Virus record (IMG/VR): IMGVR_UViG_3300004369_000014 | Location: 1 to 63,116 of that record | Direction: 5' to 3' (one strand) | Source: a virus | DNA length: 63,116 nt | Part shown: piece by piece, positions 22,061 to 29,785 of the stretch | How positions within the stretch are numbered: position 1 is the stretch's first letter | Layout: every line of letters starts with the position of its first letter | The notes under the pieces: generated by a model | What the model was told of the DNA's origin: nothing | Databases searched by the model: none | The model's input: the letters and a program-made list of their open reading frames with translations, nothing else | Made by a program: the position numbers and the translations under genes

Positions 22061-22804
22061 TCACGACTGCTTCGGACCAAACACGAGGTCGAGCATCGCT
22101 TCAACCCCGAGATCTTTTTGCTCTACTACCTTACCGAGTCGGCCCTGCACTCGTTCGCCGGCTTCATGCTGCGCCGTGCGCTCGACATACATGCGCCGAG
22201 CCTTGTACGGGGGCTGCGTAGGATCTTCATTGTGAAACTCCTCGACTGACAGAGCGCCGAGAATGTCGTAAAAGTACGGAGCTTGAATGGCAAGCTGGCC
22301 CTGAAGGTACGGACGGTAGCGACCGTCTTGGCCCTGACGCGCCATTGCAGTCAAGACAACGGCCTCAAGAGGCGCAGTTGGGTGCATCGTAAGGTCGCGA
22401 AGATCGCGAAGCAGTGCACCCATGTGGCGAAGAAGCTCACCCCACTGCTGCATCTGCATCTGATTCTTACCGGCGATGTTGTCGACGCACTTTACTTGAA
22501 GCTCAGAAACTGAGTCGATGATCAGTGACTTGAACTGGTGCTTGCCGAGCTGTAGCCACTGGTACGCCTTGAGAACCGTATCGTATTCAACGACGTTCAC
22601 GACACATGTGTCCCAGGTGCCATCTGCTACGGGCGGCTCTTCGCGCAACGGATCCCAGTACTTTACATTGATTGGCAAGAATCTGTGTCCGCCTTCAACG
22701 TCGAGCATCAATCGAGGGTACGGAGCAGTCACTGCAAAGGTCGACTTACCGACCTTAGACTCTCCATAGACCATGATTGTCAGCGATCTTTGTACTCCTG
22801 ACAT
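22061..22804 (-). CDS. Sak4-like RecA-fold ATPase
   Basis: About 247 residues from ATG 22804 (GTG 22810 possible). Walker A GESKVGKST near residue 14, Walker B SLIIDSV with Asp near 97, and a MARQGQDGRYRPYLQGQ segment. This is the phage Sak4/Rad51-like single-strand annealing ATPase family, usually beside SSB as here. It acts in recombination-dependent replication and repair. No RecA C-terminal domain. The GTG would overlap the RecB-like stop; AAGGAAG favours the ATG. Confidence 0.8.
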   Translation of the reverse strand: MSGVQRSLTIMVYGESKVGKSTFAVTAPYPRLMLDVEGGHRFLPINVKYWDPLREEPPVADGTWDTCVVNVVEYDTVLKAYQWLQLGKHQFKSLIIDSVSELQVKCVDNIAGKNQMQMQQWGELLRHMGALLRDLRDLTMHPTAPLEAVVLTAMARQGQDGRYRPYLQGQLAIQAPYFYDILGALSVEEFHNEDPTQPPYKARRMYVERTAQHEAGERVQGRLGKVVEQKDLGVEAMLDLVFGPKQS

Positions 22805-22806
22805 AG

Positions 22807-23766
22807 TCACTCACTTCCTTTTATCTCTGATGATTGATAGTAGCCGTACGGGTCGTCTACCTTGTATAGCTCTGTGATCGCGTGTTCGGCAGCGCTTCCG
22901 TCGTCGAACAGAGGGCAGATCCCAAAGAATTGGCACTTCCACTTGCAATCTCGGCTGGGACGAGGATACGCCACAAAGTGGTGATCTCCTCCTTCATCCA
23001 GCGCCTTTCTCACGCTCAGCATGTCGCCGATCGTTCCGTGTATCCGATTCCAAAATGCGCGTAAAGCAAAAGAGTTATGTCGGACTTCAAACTGATCATA
23101 GAAAGGAGGCTTAGCGTTGGCTGTCCTCTTTACTTTCTTCAGCATTGTGAAGATGCCGCCCTCACAGCGCTCGCCTTCCTTGTTCTGCGCGGCCTCGAGA
23201 AGCATGTACGTAAGTATTTGCTCGTTCATATGGGCAAGGCTCGCAAACTCCGCGAACGATCCGCCAACTGTCTTAAAGTCTCTAAACATGCGAACGCCAT
23301 CGGCTTTGCGACGAACACGCATGTCGAGCTTGCCTTGAAGCTCAACCTGGCCGTCGAATAGAGGTAGACTGATAATTTCTTCTGTAGAAATCATCTCGAG
23401 TTCAGCGTCAATGCCGTTTTCATCTACCCACTGCAGATATCCTTCGAGCATGATTCTTCCAAGTTCAGCCTCGGTCTCAAGCTCAACGGTGTCGCGGTAG
23501 CTGTCGATCAATGCTTGCTTGTCTGCTTGAACGTACTTTGCGTACGCTTCAAGAAGCGGCGTGCCGGTCGAGTAATACTCGTCAAGTGCGGCATGAACTC
23601 GTGACCCAAGAGCAAGAGCTCCAGTGAAATTCTCAGTCTGGGGCTTCAGCCGTCTGTAGTACGCTAGCCACCACTTTCTTCTACAGTCTTTGAAAGTCTG
23701 TATCTCAGAATTAGAAAGTCTGATGGGCTCTTTAGAAAGAGTTACCGGGGTTTCTGTGATTGTCAC
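22807..23766 (-). CDS. Cas4/RecB-like PD-(D/E)XK exonuclease
   Basis: 319 residues. LSNSEIQTFKDCRRKWW and GSRVHAALDEYY (H58) are the N-terminal motifs; GKLDMRV (D148) and FRDFKTV (D163, K165) form the nuclease active site. C28 together with C274, C278 and C284 make a probable [4Fe-4S] cluster as in Cas4 and AddB. It degrades DNA ends, working with the Sak4 ATPase and SSB. GTG at 23766 starts one base inside the helicase stop (TAGTG). No CRISPR array is nearby, so an adaptation role is unlikely. Confidence 0.85.
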   Translation of the reverse strand: MTITETPVTLSKEPIRLSNSEIQTFKDCRRKWWLAYYRRLKPQTENFTGALALGSRVHAALDEYYSTGTPLLEAYAKYVQADKQALIDSYRDTVELETEAELGRIMLEGYLQWVDENGIDAELEMISTEEIISLPLFDGQVELQGKLDMRVRRKADGVRMFRDFKTVGGSFAEFASLAHMNEQILTYMLLEAAQNKEGERCEGGIFTMLKKVKRTANAKPPFYDQFEVRHNSFALRAFWNRIHGTIGDMLSVRKALDEGGDHHFVAYPRPSRDCKWKCQFFGICPLFDDGSAAEHAITELYKVDDPYGYYQSSEIKGSE

Positions 23767-25565
23767 TATGATCCAGTCTTTTCTTGAAGAAGCATCTTCA
23801 GTAGTTGATCCTTGTCTTTTACAACTTGCTCAAAGTTGTCAGCCTTCGAATCGAGAACTTGAATAACTCGCTCTTCGATTGTTCCGTCGGTGACATAGTC
23901 AGTGATCACGATACTGTCGTGAATTTCACTTCCAATTCTGTGCACTCTGTCTAGTGCCTGCTTATAGTCGACCAGTGACCAGGGACGCTGAAGCATGATT
24001 AGCCGACGCGCCGCCGTTAGGGTCACACCGACGCCACCCGCTTGAGCGGTGAATAGAACCCACTTAGTAGTGCCATTCTGAAAATCGTCGATCGCCTTTT
24101 GACGTTCTTCTTCGGTCTGCGCGCCGGTGATTAGACCATGTGGAATTTTGGCCTTCTCAAGACGAGCGCTAAGAAGCTCGATGAGCTGCCTAGATACTGC
24201 GCACACAGCAACGGAGTCTCCTTCAAAGTCGCCATTTTCAATGTCGCTCATGATCGCATCGATCTTGCACGAAGGTTCGGAAAGACGAAGACTTATTTCT
24301 CCGGAAATCTCGTCCACATCTAGAGTAGCGTAAGAACTCGCGAACTGAAGAAGACGGATAGTTTGAGTGAGAGGGCTAGGCGCCGCGATTGCGTCGTCAC
24401 CCTCGAGAACAGCAATCATCGAGTCGCGCATTTCTTCGTACGCCTTGCGCTGCTTAGTCGACATTTCGACGTCGCGTCGTTCTTTAATCACTGGAGGCAA
24501 CCAAGGTAGCACTCGTGCCTTAAGCATTCGTCGCATTCTTGGATTGATAGCCGCGTAGAACTCGTCGGTCATATGAGGCTTAACGCCAAGCACCATCATG
24601 CCACCGAACGCGTTGAGCATGGTATCAACCATGCGGTCGATCCAGCGAGTCTTGCTCGGCCATTCTTCCGGAGATAGCCAGTGCAAAATCGTCCAAAGAT
24701 CAAGAACGTTGTTTGCAATCGGAGTGCCTGTCAGCGCGAATCTAATGTCTGCATCGCCGGTCGCTGCCCACAGCGCGCGAGTCTGCTTGCTCTTTGGATC
24801 CTTTGACCTATGGATCTCGTCCGCAACGACTGACTTAAAGTCGATCTTGTTTAACTCGCGAATATGAACCTCGCAGCGATTCTCGCTTACCTTGTCGTCG
24901 TGGCCGCCGCAGTCTACGCAGCGCGCGAGTGCAACAGATCCATAAGGCGCAAGTCTTGAATGTGCTCTCAGCGACTCCCAGTTGATGACGTAGACATCTA
25001 CATCTTCTTCGGCGAACTGTTTGCGCCGTAGAGCCGCGGAACCACTGATGACCTGAACCTTGACTCCAGGCCACCACATCTCGAACTCTCTCTTCCAGTT
25101 TTTCTTGAGAGTGTTCGGGCAGACTACAAGAGCTGGAAAGACTTGTTCTCCTCTAGTGAAAAGCTCAAACAGCGCGCGAATAGTCTGCGCTGTCTTCCCT
25201 AGCCCGGGTTCGTCAGCAAGAAGAGCGCGTCGTGCAGCGGCAAGAAACTGCACGCCGGCACGTTGATGTGGGAACAGCTTTTCGTCTCCACCAGCGTCTT
25301 CGAGCTCACGTAGCTCGTTGCATGGGGCAACTCTTGTTGCTAGTTCGTTTTTTGCCCACTCGGTGAGGTTTGGCCCAATCTGAAGATCAGACTTAAAGAC
25401 CGACCGAAGAGCTAGGCACGTTGCCCAGCCGAGTGGCGCCTTCCAGTGCTTGTCAGAGGCCGACCACGTCGCTCCTGGGATACTTTTACACAGTTCTTTA
25501 TACCGCCACTCAGTGTCAATTTTGATCGACTTACCGTCGGCAGACAACTCAACGTCAACTGGCAC
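23766..25565 (-). CDS. SNF2/SWI-like DNA helicase with an inserted zinc finger
   Basis: 599 residues. A 90-residue HARP-like N-terminal domain (WRYKELCKSIPGATWSASDKHW), then FPHQRAGVQFL, Walker A DEPGLGKTAQ (about 117-126), VVADEIHRSKD (DEAH-type), FALTGTPIANN, and the C-terminal VLFTAQAGGVGVTLTAA and LDRVHRIG motifs of SF2/SNF2 ATPases. A Cys cluster (CVDCG...CEVH, about 218-235) is inserted before motif II. Such proteins remodel stalled forks, like SMARCAL1 or T4 UvsW. GTG start with AGAGG seven bases before. An extended -10 promoter lies 30 bases upstream. Confidence 0.9.
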   Translation of the reverse strand: MPVDVELSADGKSIKIDTEWRYKELCKSIPGATWSASDKHWKAPLGWATCLALRSVFKSDLQIGPNLTEWAKNELATRVAPCNELRELEDAGGDEKLFPHQRAGVQFLAAARRALLADEPGLGKTAQTIRALFELFTRGEQVFPALVVCPNTLKKNWKREFEMWWPGVKVQVISGSAALRRKQFAEEDVDVYVINWESLRAHSRLAPYGSVALARCVDCGGHDDKVSENRCEVHIRELNKIDFKSVVADEIHRSKDPKSKQTRALWAATGDADIRFALTGTPIANNVLDLWTILHWLSPEEWPSKTRWIDRMVDTMLNAFGGMMVLGVKPHMTDEFYAAINPRMRRMLKARVLPWLPPVIKERRDVEMSTKQRKAYEEMRDSMIAVLEGDDAIAAPSPLTQTIRLLQFASSYATLDVDEISGEISLRLSEPSCKIDAIMSDIENGDFEGDSVAVCAVSRQLIELLSARLEKAKIPHGLITGAQTEEERQKAIDDFQNGTTKWVLFTAQAGGVGVTLTAARRLIMLQRPWSLVDYKQALDRVHRIGSEIHDSIVITDYVTDGTIEERVIQVLDSKADNFEQVVKDKDQLLKMLLQEKTGS

Positions 25566-25594
25566 TATGATACCTCTTCGTCATTTCGTACTTG

Positions 25595-25600
25595 ACTATA
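25595..25600 (-). promoter_or_regulatory. Extended -10 promoter before the helicase gene
   Basis: TGGTATAGT on the - strand, the same TGG-extended form as the one at 11888. It lies in the 86-base gap between the resolvase and helicase genes; predicted start about 25588, 23 bases before the GTG. No -35 matches. Confidence 0.55.
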
Positions 25601-25651
25601 CCACATACTACACGTAAATAGCTGAAGAACAGAAGTTTTTTTGTAGTATGC

Positions 25652-26116
25652 CTATTCTACAAGTTTTCTTGGCACCCAGCCATTCTTAACGGCGTACAGA
25701 AGACCGTGTCGCATCGCGTCCAACGCGTGACCTTCTCCGCCTCTATGCCAATACCCGAGCTTCTTAAGCGCGTCGTTCGGGAACATTCTCTTTGCGTCTG
25801 ATGGAGACTGAAACACGATCTTGTCGATGTCAAGTCCTTCTGAGTTGACAAGATACTTTAGAATCCCAATTTGCTCGAGACTGTACGGCGCCTGCGAGTT
25901 CTTGACCGTCTGGGCGTTGATCGTGAATCTTTCGCACACGACGGCGATTTCTGCTTCGAATATTCTTGCGTTACGCAAGGTGTTGAGTATCGGGACGTGG
26001 TAGTCTTCAAACATATACTCGCCGGAATCGACAAGCTCAGGAGCTTCGCCCTTGTTGTATGTAAAGCTGGCTATGCCGCTTTTCTTACCAGGATCGACAG
26101 CAAGAATTATTTTCAT
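25652..26116 (-). CDS. RuvC-like Holliday junction resolvase
   Basis: 154 residues from ATG 26116, overlapping the upstream stop as ATGA. IILAVDPGKKSG (D8), AVVCERF (E62) and GEGHALDAMRHGLLY (H130, D133) give the RuvC/RNase H-fold acidic residues. The gene resolves branched DNA before packaging. Slightly shorter than bacterial RuvC. Next to the DNA polymerase and helicase as expected of a replication module. Confidence 0.85.
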   Translation of the reverse strand: MKIILAVDPGKKSGIASFTYNKGEAPELVDSGEYMFEDYHVPILNTLRNARIFEAEIAVVCERFTINAQTVKNSQAPYSLEQIGILKYLVNSEGLDIDKIVFQSPSDAKRMFPNDALKKLGYWHRGGEGHALDAMRHGLLYAVKNGWVPRKLVE

Positions 26117-26433
26117 GTCCACACCACCCTCGAGACTCCAGCTCTGCCAAGAATACTTTTGCACTTTTTGCACGGCTCAGACGGAGCTGGAGACCCGTCT
26201 GCGGACACCCTAGCGATGTAGACATTGGAGCCAGACGCTAGAGTTCCGGCGGCGGCTATTGCCGCAAACTCAGCATGAACGTGCGCAGTTCTCCACGAAA
26301 CTCTCGGGTCACCGATCTTCTTATTTGTAGTGATCGAGAGTATCTTTCCGTTGCGAACAACAACGCAGCCGTGTTTATGTCTGCACTTGCTCTTCTTTGC
26401 AGCGTCTACAGCGAGCTCGAGGTACCTGTTCAT
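26113..26433 (-). CDS. Cytidine/deoxycytidylate deaminase-family protein
   Basis: 106 residues from ATG 26433, overlapping the polymerase stop (ATGA). HVHAEFAAIA (H53, E55) and PCKKCKS (C88, C91) are the zinc-binding deaminase motifs; the CDA fold is otherwise minimal. Its substrate (a cytidine nucleoside, nucleotide or RNA base) cannot be told. It is distinct from the larger dCMP deaminase at 28243, so the phage has two. Confidence 0.8.
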   Translation of the reverse strand: MNRYLELAVDAAKKSKCRHKHGCVVVRNGKILSITTNKKIGDPRVSWRTAHVHAEFAAIAAAGTLASGSNVYIARVSADGSPAPSEPCKKCKSILGRAGVSRVVWT

Positions 26434-28256
26434 CCGTACTTGTCGCCCCACGTCTCAAGAGGCCCGTCGATGCCAGCAGTAAGCGGCACCGCCCATCCTT
26501 CAGATGTTGTCATGCACTCTTTGACTGCGTTCATTACCTCGGTGACGTCTTTCCTTGGGGCTTGTAGAACGATCTCGTCGTGCACTGGCACAATGAGAAG
26601 CTCGGTAAGATCCGCTTGATCGAGTTTGACCAAGTTAGCCTTGAACACTTCAGCAGCTCCACCCTGAATTAAGTAATTCACGAGAGTGTACACGCGGTCT
26701 TCGTCACACGGGAGCCGGCGGCCAGTCCAGGTGTAGACGTAACCTTGGCCTTCGGTCTTTAGACGACGCATCCCGATGTCTTCAATCTGTCTTTGGAAGT
26801 ACGCCATTCCCGGAAAGCGATTGTCAAACGCGTCTGAGACTGCGCGCATTTGAGGCTCAGCAACTCCGGCAGTCAGTGCTTGTTTCGCAACACCGGCTCC
26901 GTAGAGTCTGCCGTAAACTGTACCTTTGATCAATCCGCGACGTTTATCTGACTTTGTCATTGACGGGTCGTTGTAGATCTCGCGGCCAATCTCCGTGAAC
27001 GGGTCAGACCCTGTCGCGTCAGCGTGATTGAAAAGATTGATGAGGTTTGGATCGCTTGAAAGACTTGCAAACATGCGAAACTCGACCTGGTCAAGGTCTG
27101 ATGTGATGATGACATGGTCTTCATCTTTGGGGATAAACGCGCGGCGTACTACGTCGTCTCCCTTCGGCAGAGTCTGGAGCGCAGGATTAGTGATCGACAT
27201 GCGACTTGTTCGTGCGCCAAGAGTCTTAACAGATGGATGAACTATCCCGTCTATCGACTCGGTCAGAAAGTTACTGAAATACGTGTTTGCGAGCTTGTCG
27301 GCTTTTCTCTGCTTAAGTACTGTGTCGGCAAGAGCCGAAATTTCCGCGTTGTCGTTTATAGACAAAAGCTTTAGCTGATCTTTAGTGCACGACTTTTGAC
27401 CAGTCGGAGTGTATTCAGTAATTTCAGCACCAAGTGACTCAAACAGTCTGACGAGTTGAACGTTGCTGGTTATCGACACGCCGTTGTACGTGTCTTTAGC
27501 CCATTTCTTTACAGACTCGGTATACGCTGTGAGCTCGTCGTACTTCTTCTTGGAGTACTCGAGATCTACACGTGCGCCGTTGATCTCCATGCGCGTGACA
27601 ATCTTTCTTGCGGCCATCTCGAGTTCGTAGGCTTTACGGTACGGGCCTTCGGGCCCGCACTTATCCCAAAACAGCTCCCAAAGACGAGTCGTCAACACAC
27701 AGTCGAGAGCGCCGTACGACCAGTACGGTTGAAAGTTTGTAGGTACAGTTCCCCATGTCCAACCGTTCTTGACGAGCTCAACGTCAAGAGTTTCTTGTAA
27801 GGCAACAGCACGGCTATCAACGTGCAGCGCGGCAAGACGCTTTAGAGCACCAGAGCCAAGTGGATCAACAACGTGGGCCATAATCATTGTGTCGTGCGCA
27901 CGATGCCAAGGAATGTCCCAGCGTGACTGAATAGCAAACCATCTTGCCTCGAACGCAATGTTGTGACATATCAGCGGGCCGTCAAACTTGTCCATTGCCT
28001 CGTAGAATACGCCTGACCATTCTTCCCAAGGTATTGACCAGCCTTGTTCTCCGTCTCCAACCTGCACAAGACGAAGTCTTCCATGCCACGGCGACAGCGC
28101 GTGATCTCTCGGATTGCCCGGCAACTCGCCTGTTTCTGTGTCGACTGATATAGCGTTGTGAGGTCGACGTTGGCCAAGCCAGTGAATAAAATCTGCAGCT
28201 TTCTGCGAAGTATCAACAAGATGGAGTTGCACGTTTGATAGATCAGCAGTCGCCAT
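26430..28256 (-). CDS. polA: Family A DNA polymerase with 3'-5' exonuclease
   Basis: 608 residues from ATG 28256 (GGAG five bases before; GTG 28262 is possible). SVDTETGELPG (exonuclease I; D39, E41), a polymerase motif A DLDQVEFRMFASL, a motif B helix RRGLIKGTVYGRLYGAG and motif C VPVHDEIV. In the motif B helix the residue that decides dideoxy sensitivity is Tyr, as in T7 polymerase, rather than Phe as in E. coli Pol I. No 5'-nuclease domain is present. It copies the phage genome, with the helicase, SSB and resolvase around it. If hm-dCTP is made, this enzyme must accept it. Confidence 0.95.
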   Translation of the reverse strand: MATADLSNVQLHLVDTSQKAADFIHWLGQRRPHNAISVDTETGELPGNPRDHALSPWHGRLRLVQVGDGEQGWSIPWEEWSGVFYEAMDKFDGPLICHNIAFEARWFAIQSRWDIPWHRAHDTMIMAHVVDPLGSGALKRLAALHVDSRAVALQETLDVELVKNGWTWGTVPTNFQPYWSYGALDCVLTTRLWELFWDKCGPEGPYRKAYELEMAARKIVTRMEINGARVDLEYSKKKYDELTAYTESVKKWAKDTYNGVSITSNVQLVRLFESLGAEITEYTPTGQKSCTKDQLKLLSINDNAEISALADTVLKQRKADKLANTYFSNFLTESIDGIVHPSVKTLGARTSRMSITNPALQTLPKGDDVVRRAFIPKDEDHVIITSDLDQVEFRMFASLSSDPNLINLFNHADATGSDPFTEIGREIYNDPSMTKSDKRRGLIKGTVYGRLYGAGVAKQALTAGVAEPQMRAVSDAFDNRFPGMAYFQRQIEDIGMRRLKTEGQGYVYTWTGRRLPCDEDRVYTLVNYLIQGGAAEVFKANLVKLDQADLTELLIVPVHDEIVLQAPRKDVTEVMNAVKECMTTSEGWAVPLTAGIDGPLETWGDKYG

Positions 28257-28725
28257 TGTCACTCCATATTACGTCAAGTTTGATGCCGCACGCGCGCAGA
28301 TAGTCGAAAACTACTTCAGGCTCGCGATGACGGTCTTCAGGTCTGACGACGCACACAACCTTGGACACTCCAGAGTTGCTGACTAGCTTCGCACACTGCA
28401 TACACGGCGCGCTTGTTACGTACAGCGTTCCGTTTAGAACGCTAGACCTGTCGACATACATCAACGCATTTGCCTCGGCGTGTATCGCCGGACAGGCGTC
28501 GTAGAGATTATCGAGAGCCGATTCTCCACGCGCTCTCTGGCACCAGTTGATACAGTCTCCCTCATGGGGCCAACTGGCCGCTGGCCCATTGTACCCCGTT
28601 GCGCATATTCTTTGGTTTTCTGAAACTATTACTGCGCCGATCTGGGCTCTAGAGCACCTAGATCTTCTACTAACAGTTTCAGCAACGCTCAACCACGTTT
28701 CATCCCACGTTGGTCTGTTGATCAT
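28243..28725 (-). CDS. dCMP deaminase
   Basis: 160 residues from ATG 28725 (GTG 28731 is in frame). AIHAEANALMY (H82, E84) and APCMQCAKLV (C108, C111) bind zinc; RSRCSRAQIGAVIV and ICATGYNGPA are the dCMP-deaminase family motifs. It converts dCMP to dUMP. In T4 it feeds dTMP synthesis; here no classic thymidylate synthase is visible in the window, so host ThyX or ThyA would have to use the dUMP. It overlaps the polymerase start by 14 bases. Confidence 0.9.
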   Translation of the reverse strand: MINRPTWDETWLSVAETVSRRSRCSRAQIGAVIVSENQRICATGYNGPAASWPHEGDCINWCQRARGESALDNLYDACPAIHAEANALMYVDRSSVLNGTLYVTSAPCMQCAKLVSNSGVSKVVCVVRPEDRHREPEVVFDYLRACGIKLDVIWSDNGDC

Positions 28726-28727
28726 TG

Positions 28728-28925
28728 TCACTCGTCATCTTCGTCCGTTACCTCAAGCATCGAGGATATTTCTTCAGTCATTCCCATAAATAGCATTCTC
28801 GCTACTAAGTCTAGCCCATCTCGTCTGCTAAAGCCAGCCTTACGCAAAGTCGTATAGACCTCGTGCATTCCGATAGCGGCTTCTTCCATCGGTGACGCGT
28901 ACTCTTCTTCCCAGTCTTCGCTCAT
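28728..28925 (-). CDS. Hypothetical small acidic protein
   Basis: 65 residues. Acidic ends (SEDWEEEY, EVTDEDDE) around a helical GMHEVYTTLRKAGFSRRDGLDLVARML. Not recognised. It overlaps both neighbours (ATGA at its start; four bases at its end) and is therefore translated with the nucleotide-metabolism genes. Possibly a small adaptor; no evidence beyond composition. Confidence 0.6.
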   Translation of the reverse strand: MSEDWEEEYASPMEEAAIGMHEVYTTLRKAGFSRRDGLDLVARMLFMGMTEEISSMLEVTDEDDE

Positions 28926-29785
28926 TGACTTGCCTTTCGTGCGTTTTTGGCTGCTGCGTCAATCATCACGTCGGCGTACCAAGAAGCATTCTGCGACAAT
29001 CTTGGCAAGATTCTATCATCGGTGACACCGAGAAGGGCGTCAAGAGCCTGCGTCTCTACTTCGTCCCACGACGATCCTTGTATGAAAGGAATCTTCTGGC
29101 TTGAAGAAGTTTTAGTCAAGTTTTCGGCAACTTCGTAATGTTGCTCATAGATATGAAGAGAACCGACATGATGAGAGTACGTCCCAGGCTGAATTCCTAG
29201 AACACTGCACATCGCTAGTTGCACCCTAGTGAACTGAAAGAAATCGTAAGCAGCGCCAAGCCAAACGTCATTCGACCGCATGTAGACGCTCATGTTAAGC
29301 TTTCCGTTGCGAATTCTAAACTGATGAAGAATAGTGCAAGGGTAGTCGCGCTTGTTTGGCTGATTGTCGTACTCCGGGTTCCATATCGTGATGACAGCCT
29401 GACGGGTGTCAGAATCGTTCTTTAACTTGTCGACAGCTTCTTTGTACTGGCCTTTTGTTCTTAGACCGTAGGCTCCGTGAAATATACCGTTATCCTCTGC
29501 GTAGTTTATAAACTGAGGTCCAACGGCGATCACAAGCTCAGGCATAGAAACCCCAGAAAGAAGTTGACAAGCTTCAACTGCACCGATCCCTGGGACGGCT
29601 CCACGGCCAACACCGAGCGGTAACGTCGAGTAGACGTTGTCGATAAAAATTGTCGCGTCTTCAATTTCGCGAGTCTTCATACCGCGTGGAGAGACAGTTC
29701 GTCCGTTACGAAGAACATGGTGCACAAGATCTACGTAGCCGTTTACTCCGTCTTCGATGTGAATAGAGGTTACGGAAGTATCCAA
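28922..29785 (-). CDS. ThyA-family enzyme, probably dCMP hydroxymethylase (T4 gp42-like)
   Basis: 287 residues. A thymidylate-synthase fold: DSDTRQAVI, catalytic C150 in YPCTILHQF, MRSNDVWLG and VGSLHIYEQH. In thymidylate synthases a fixed Asn lies 31 residues after the Cys (C146 and N177 in E. coli) and selects dUMP. Here residue 181 is Asp. T4 dCMP hydroxymethylase has Asp there (C148, D179), and also shares Cys-Thr after the nucleophile, MRSNDV and VGSLH. So the enzyme most likely hydroxymethylates dCMP. The start is TTG at 29785 with AAAGG before it, inside the end of the kinase gene. Alternative: a thymidylate synthase with altered specificity. Confidence 0.8.
   Translation of the reverse strand: MDTSVTSIHIEDGVNGYVDLVHHVLRNGRTVSPRGMKTREIEDATIFIDNVYSTLPLGVGRGAVPGIGAVEACQLLSGVSMPELVIAVGPQFINYAEDNGIFHGAYGLRTKGQYKEAVDKLKNDSDTRQAVITIWNPEYDNQPNKRDYPCTILHQFRIRNGKLNMSVYMRSNDVWLGAAYDFFQFTRVQLAMCSVLGIQPGTYSHHVGSLHIYEQHYEVAENLTKTSSSQKIPFIQGSSWDEVETQALDALLGVTDDRILPRLSQNASWYADVMIDAAAKNARKASQ

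Noticed and set aside
22807-23766. Cas4-like nuclease as part of a CRISPR system
   Set aside because: No array, cas1 or cas2 is present; the neighbours are SSB and Sak4, so it belongs to phage recombination.
25626-25665. TTGTAG...CTACAA inverted repeat at the resolvase stop as a terminator
   Set aside because: On the coding strand the stem is followed by A residues, not U, and the stem is short.
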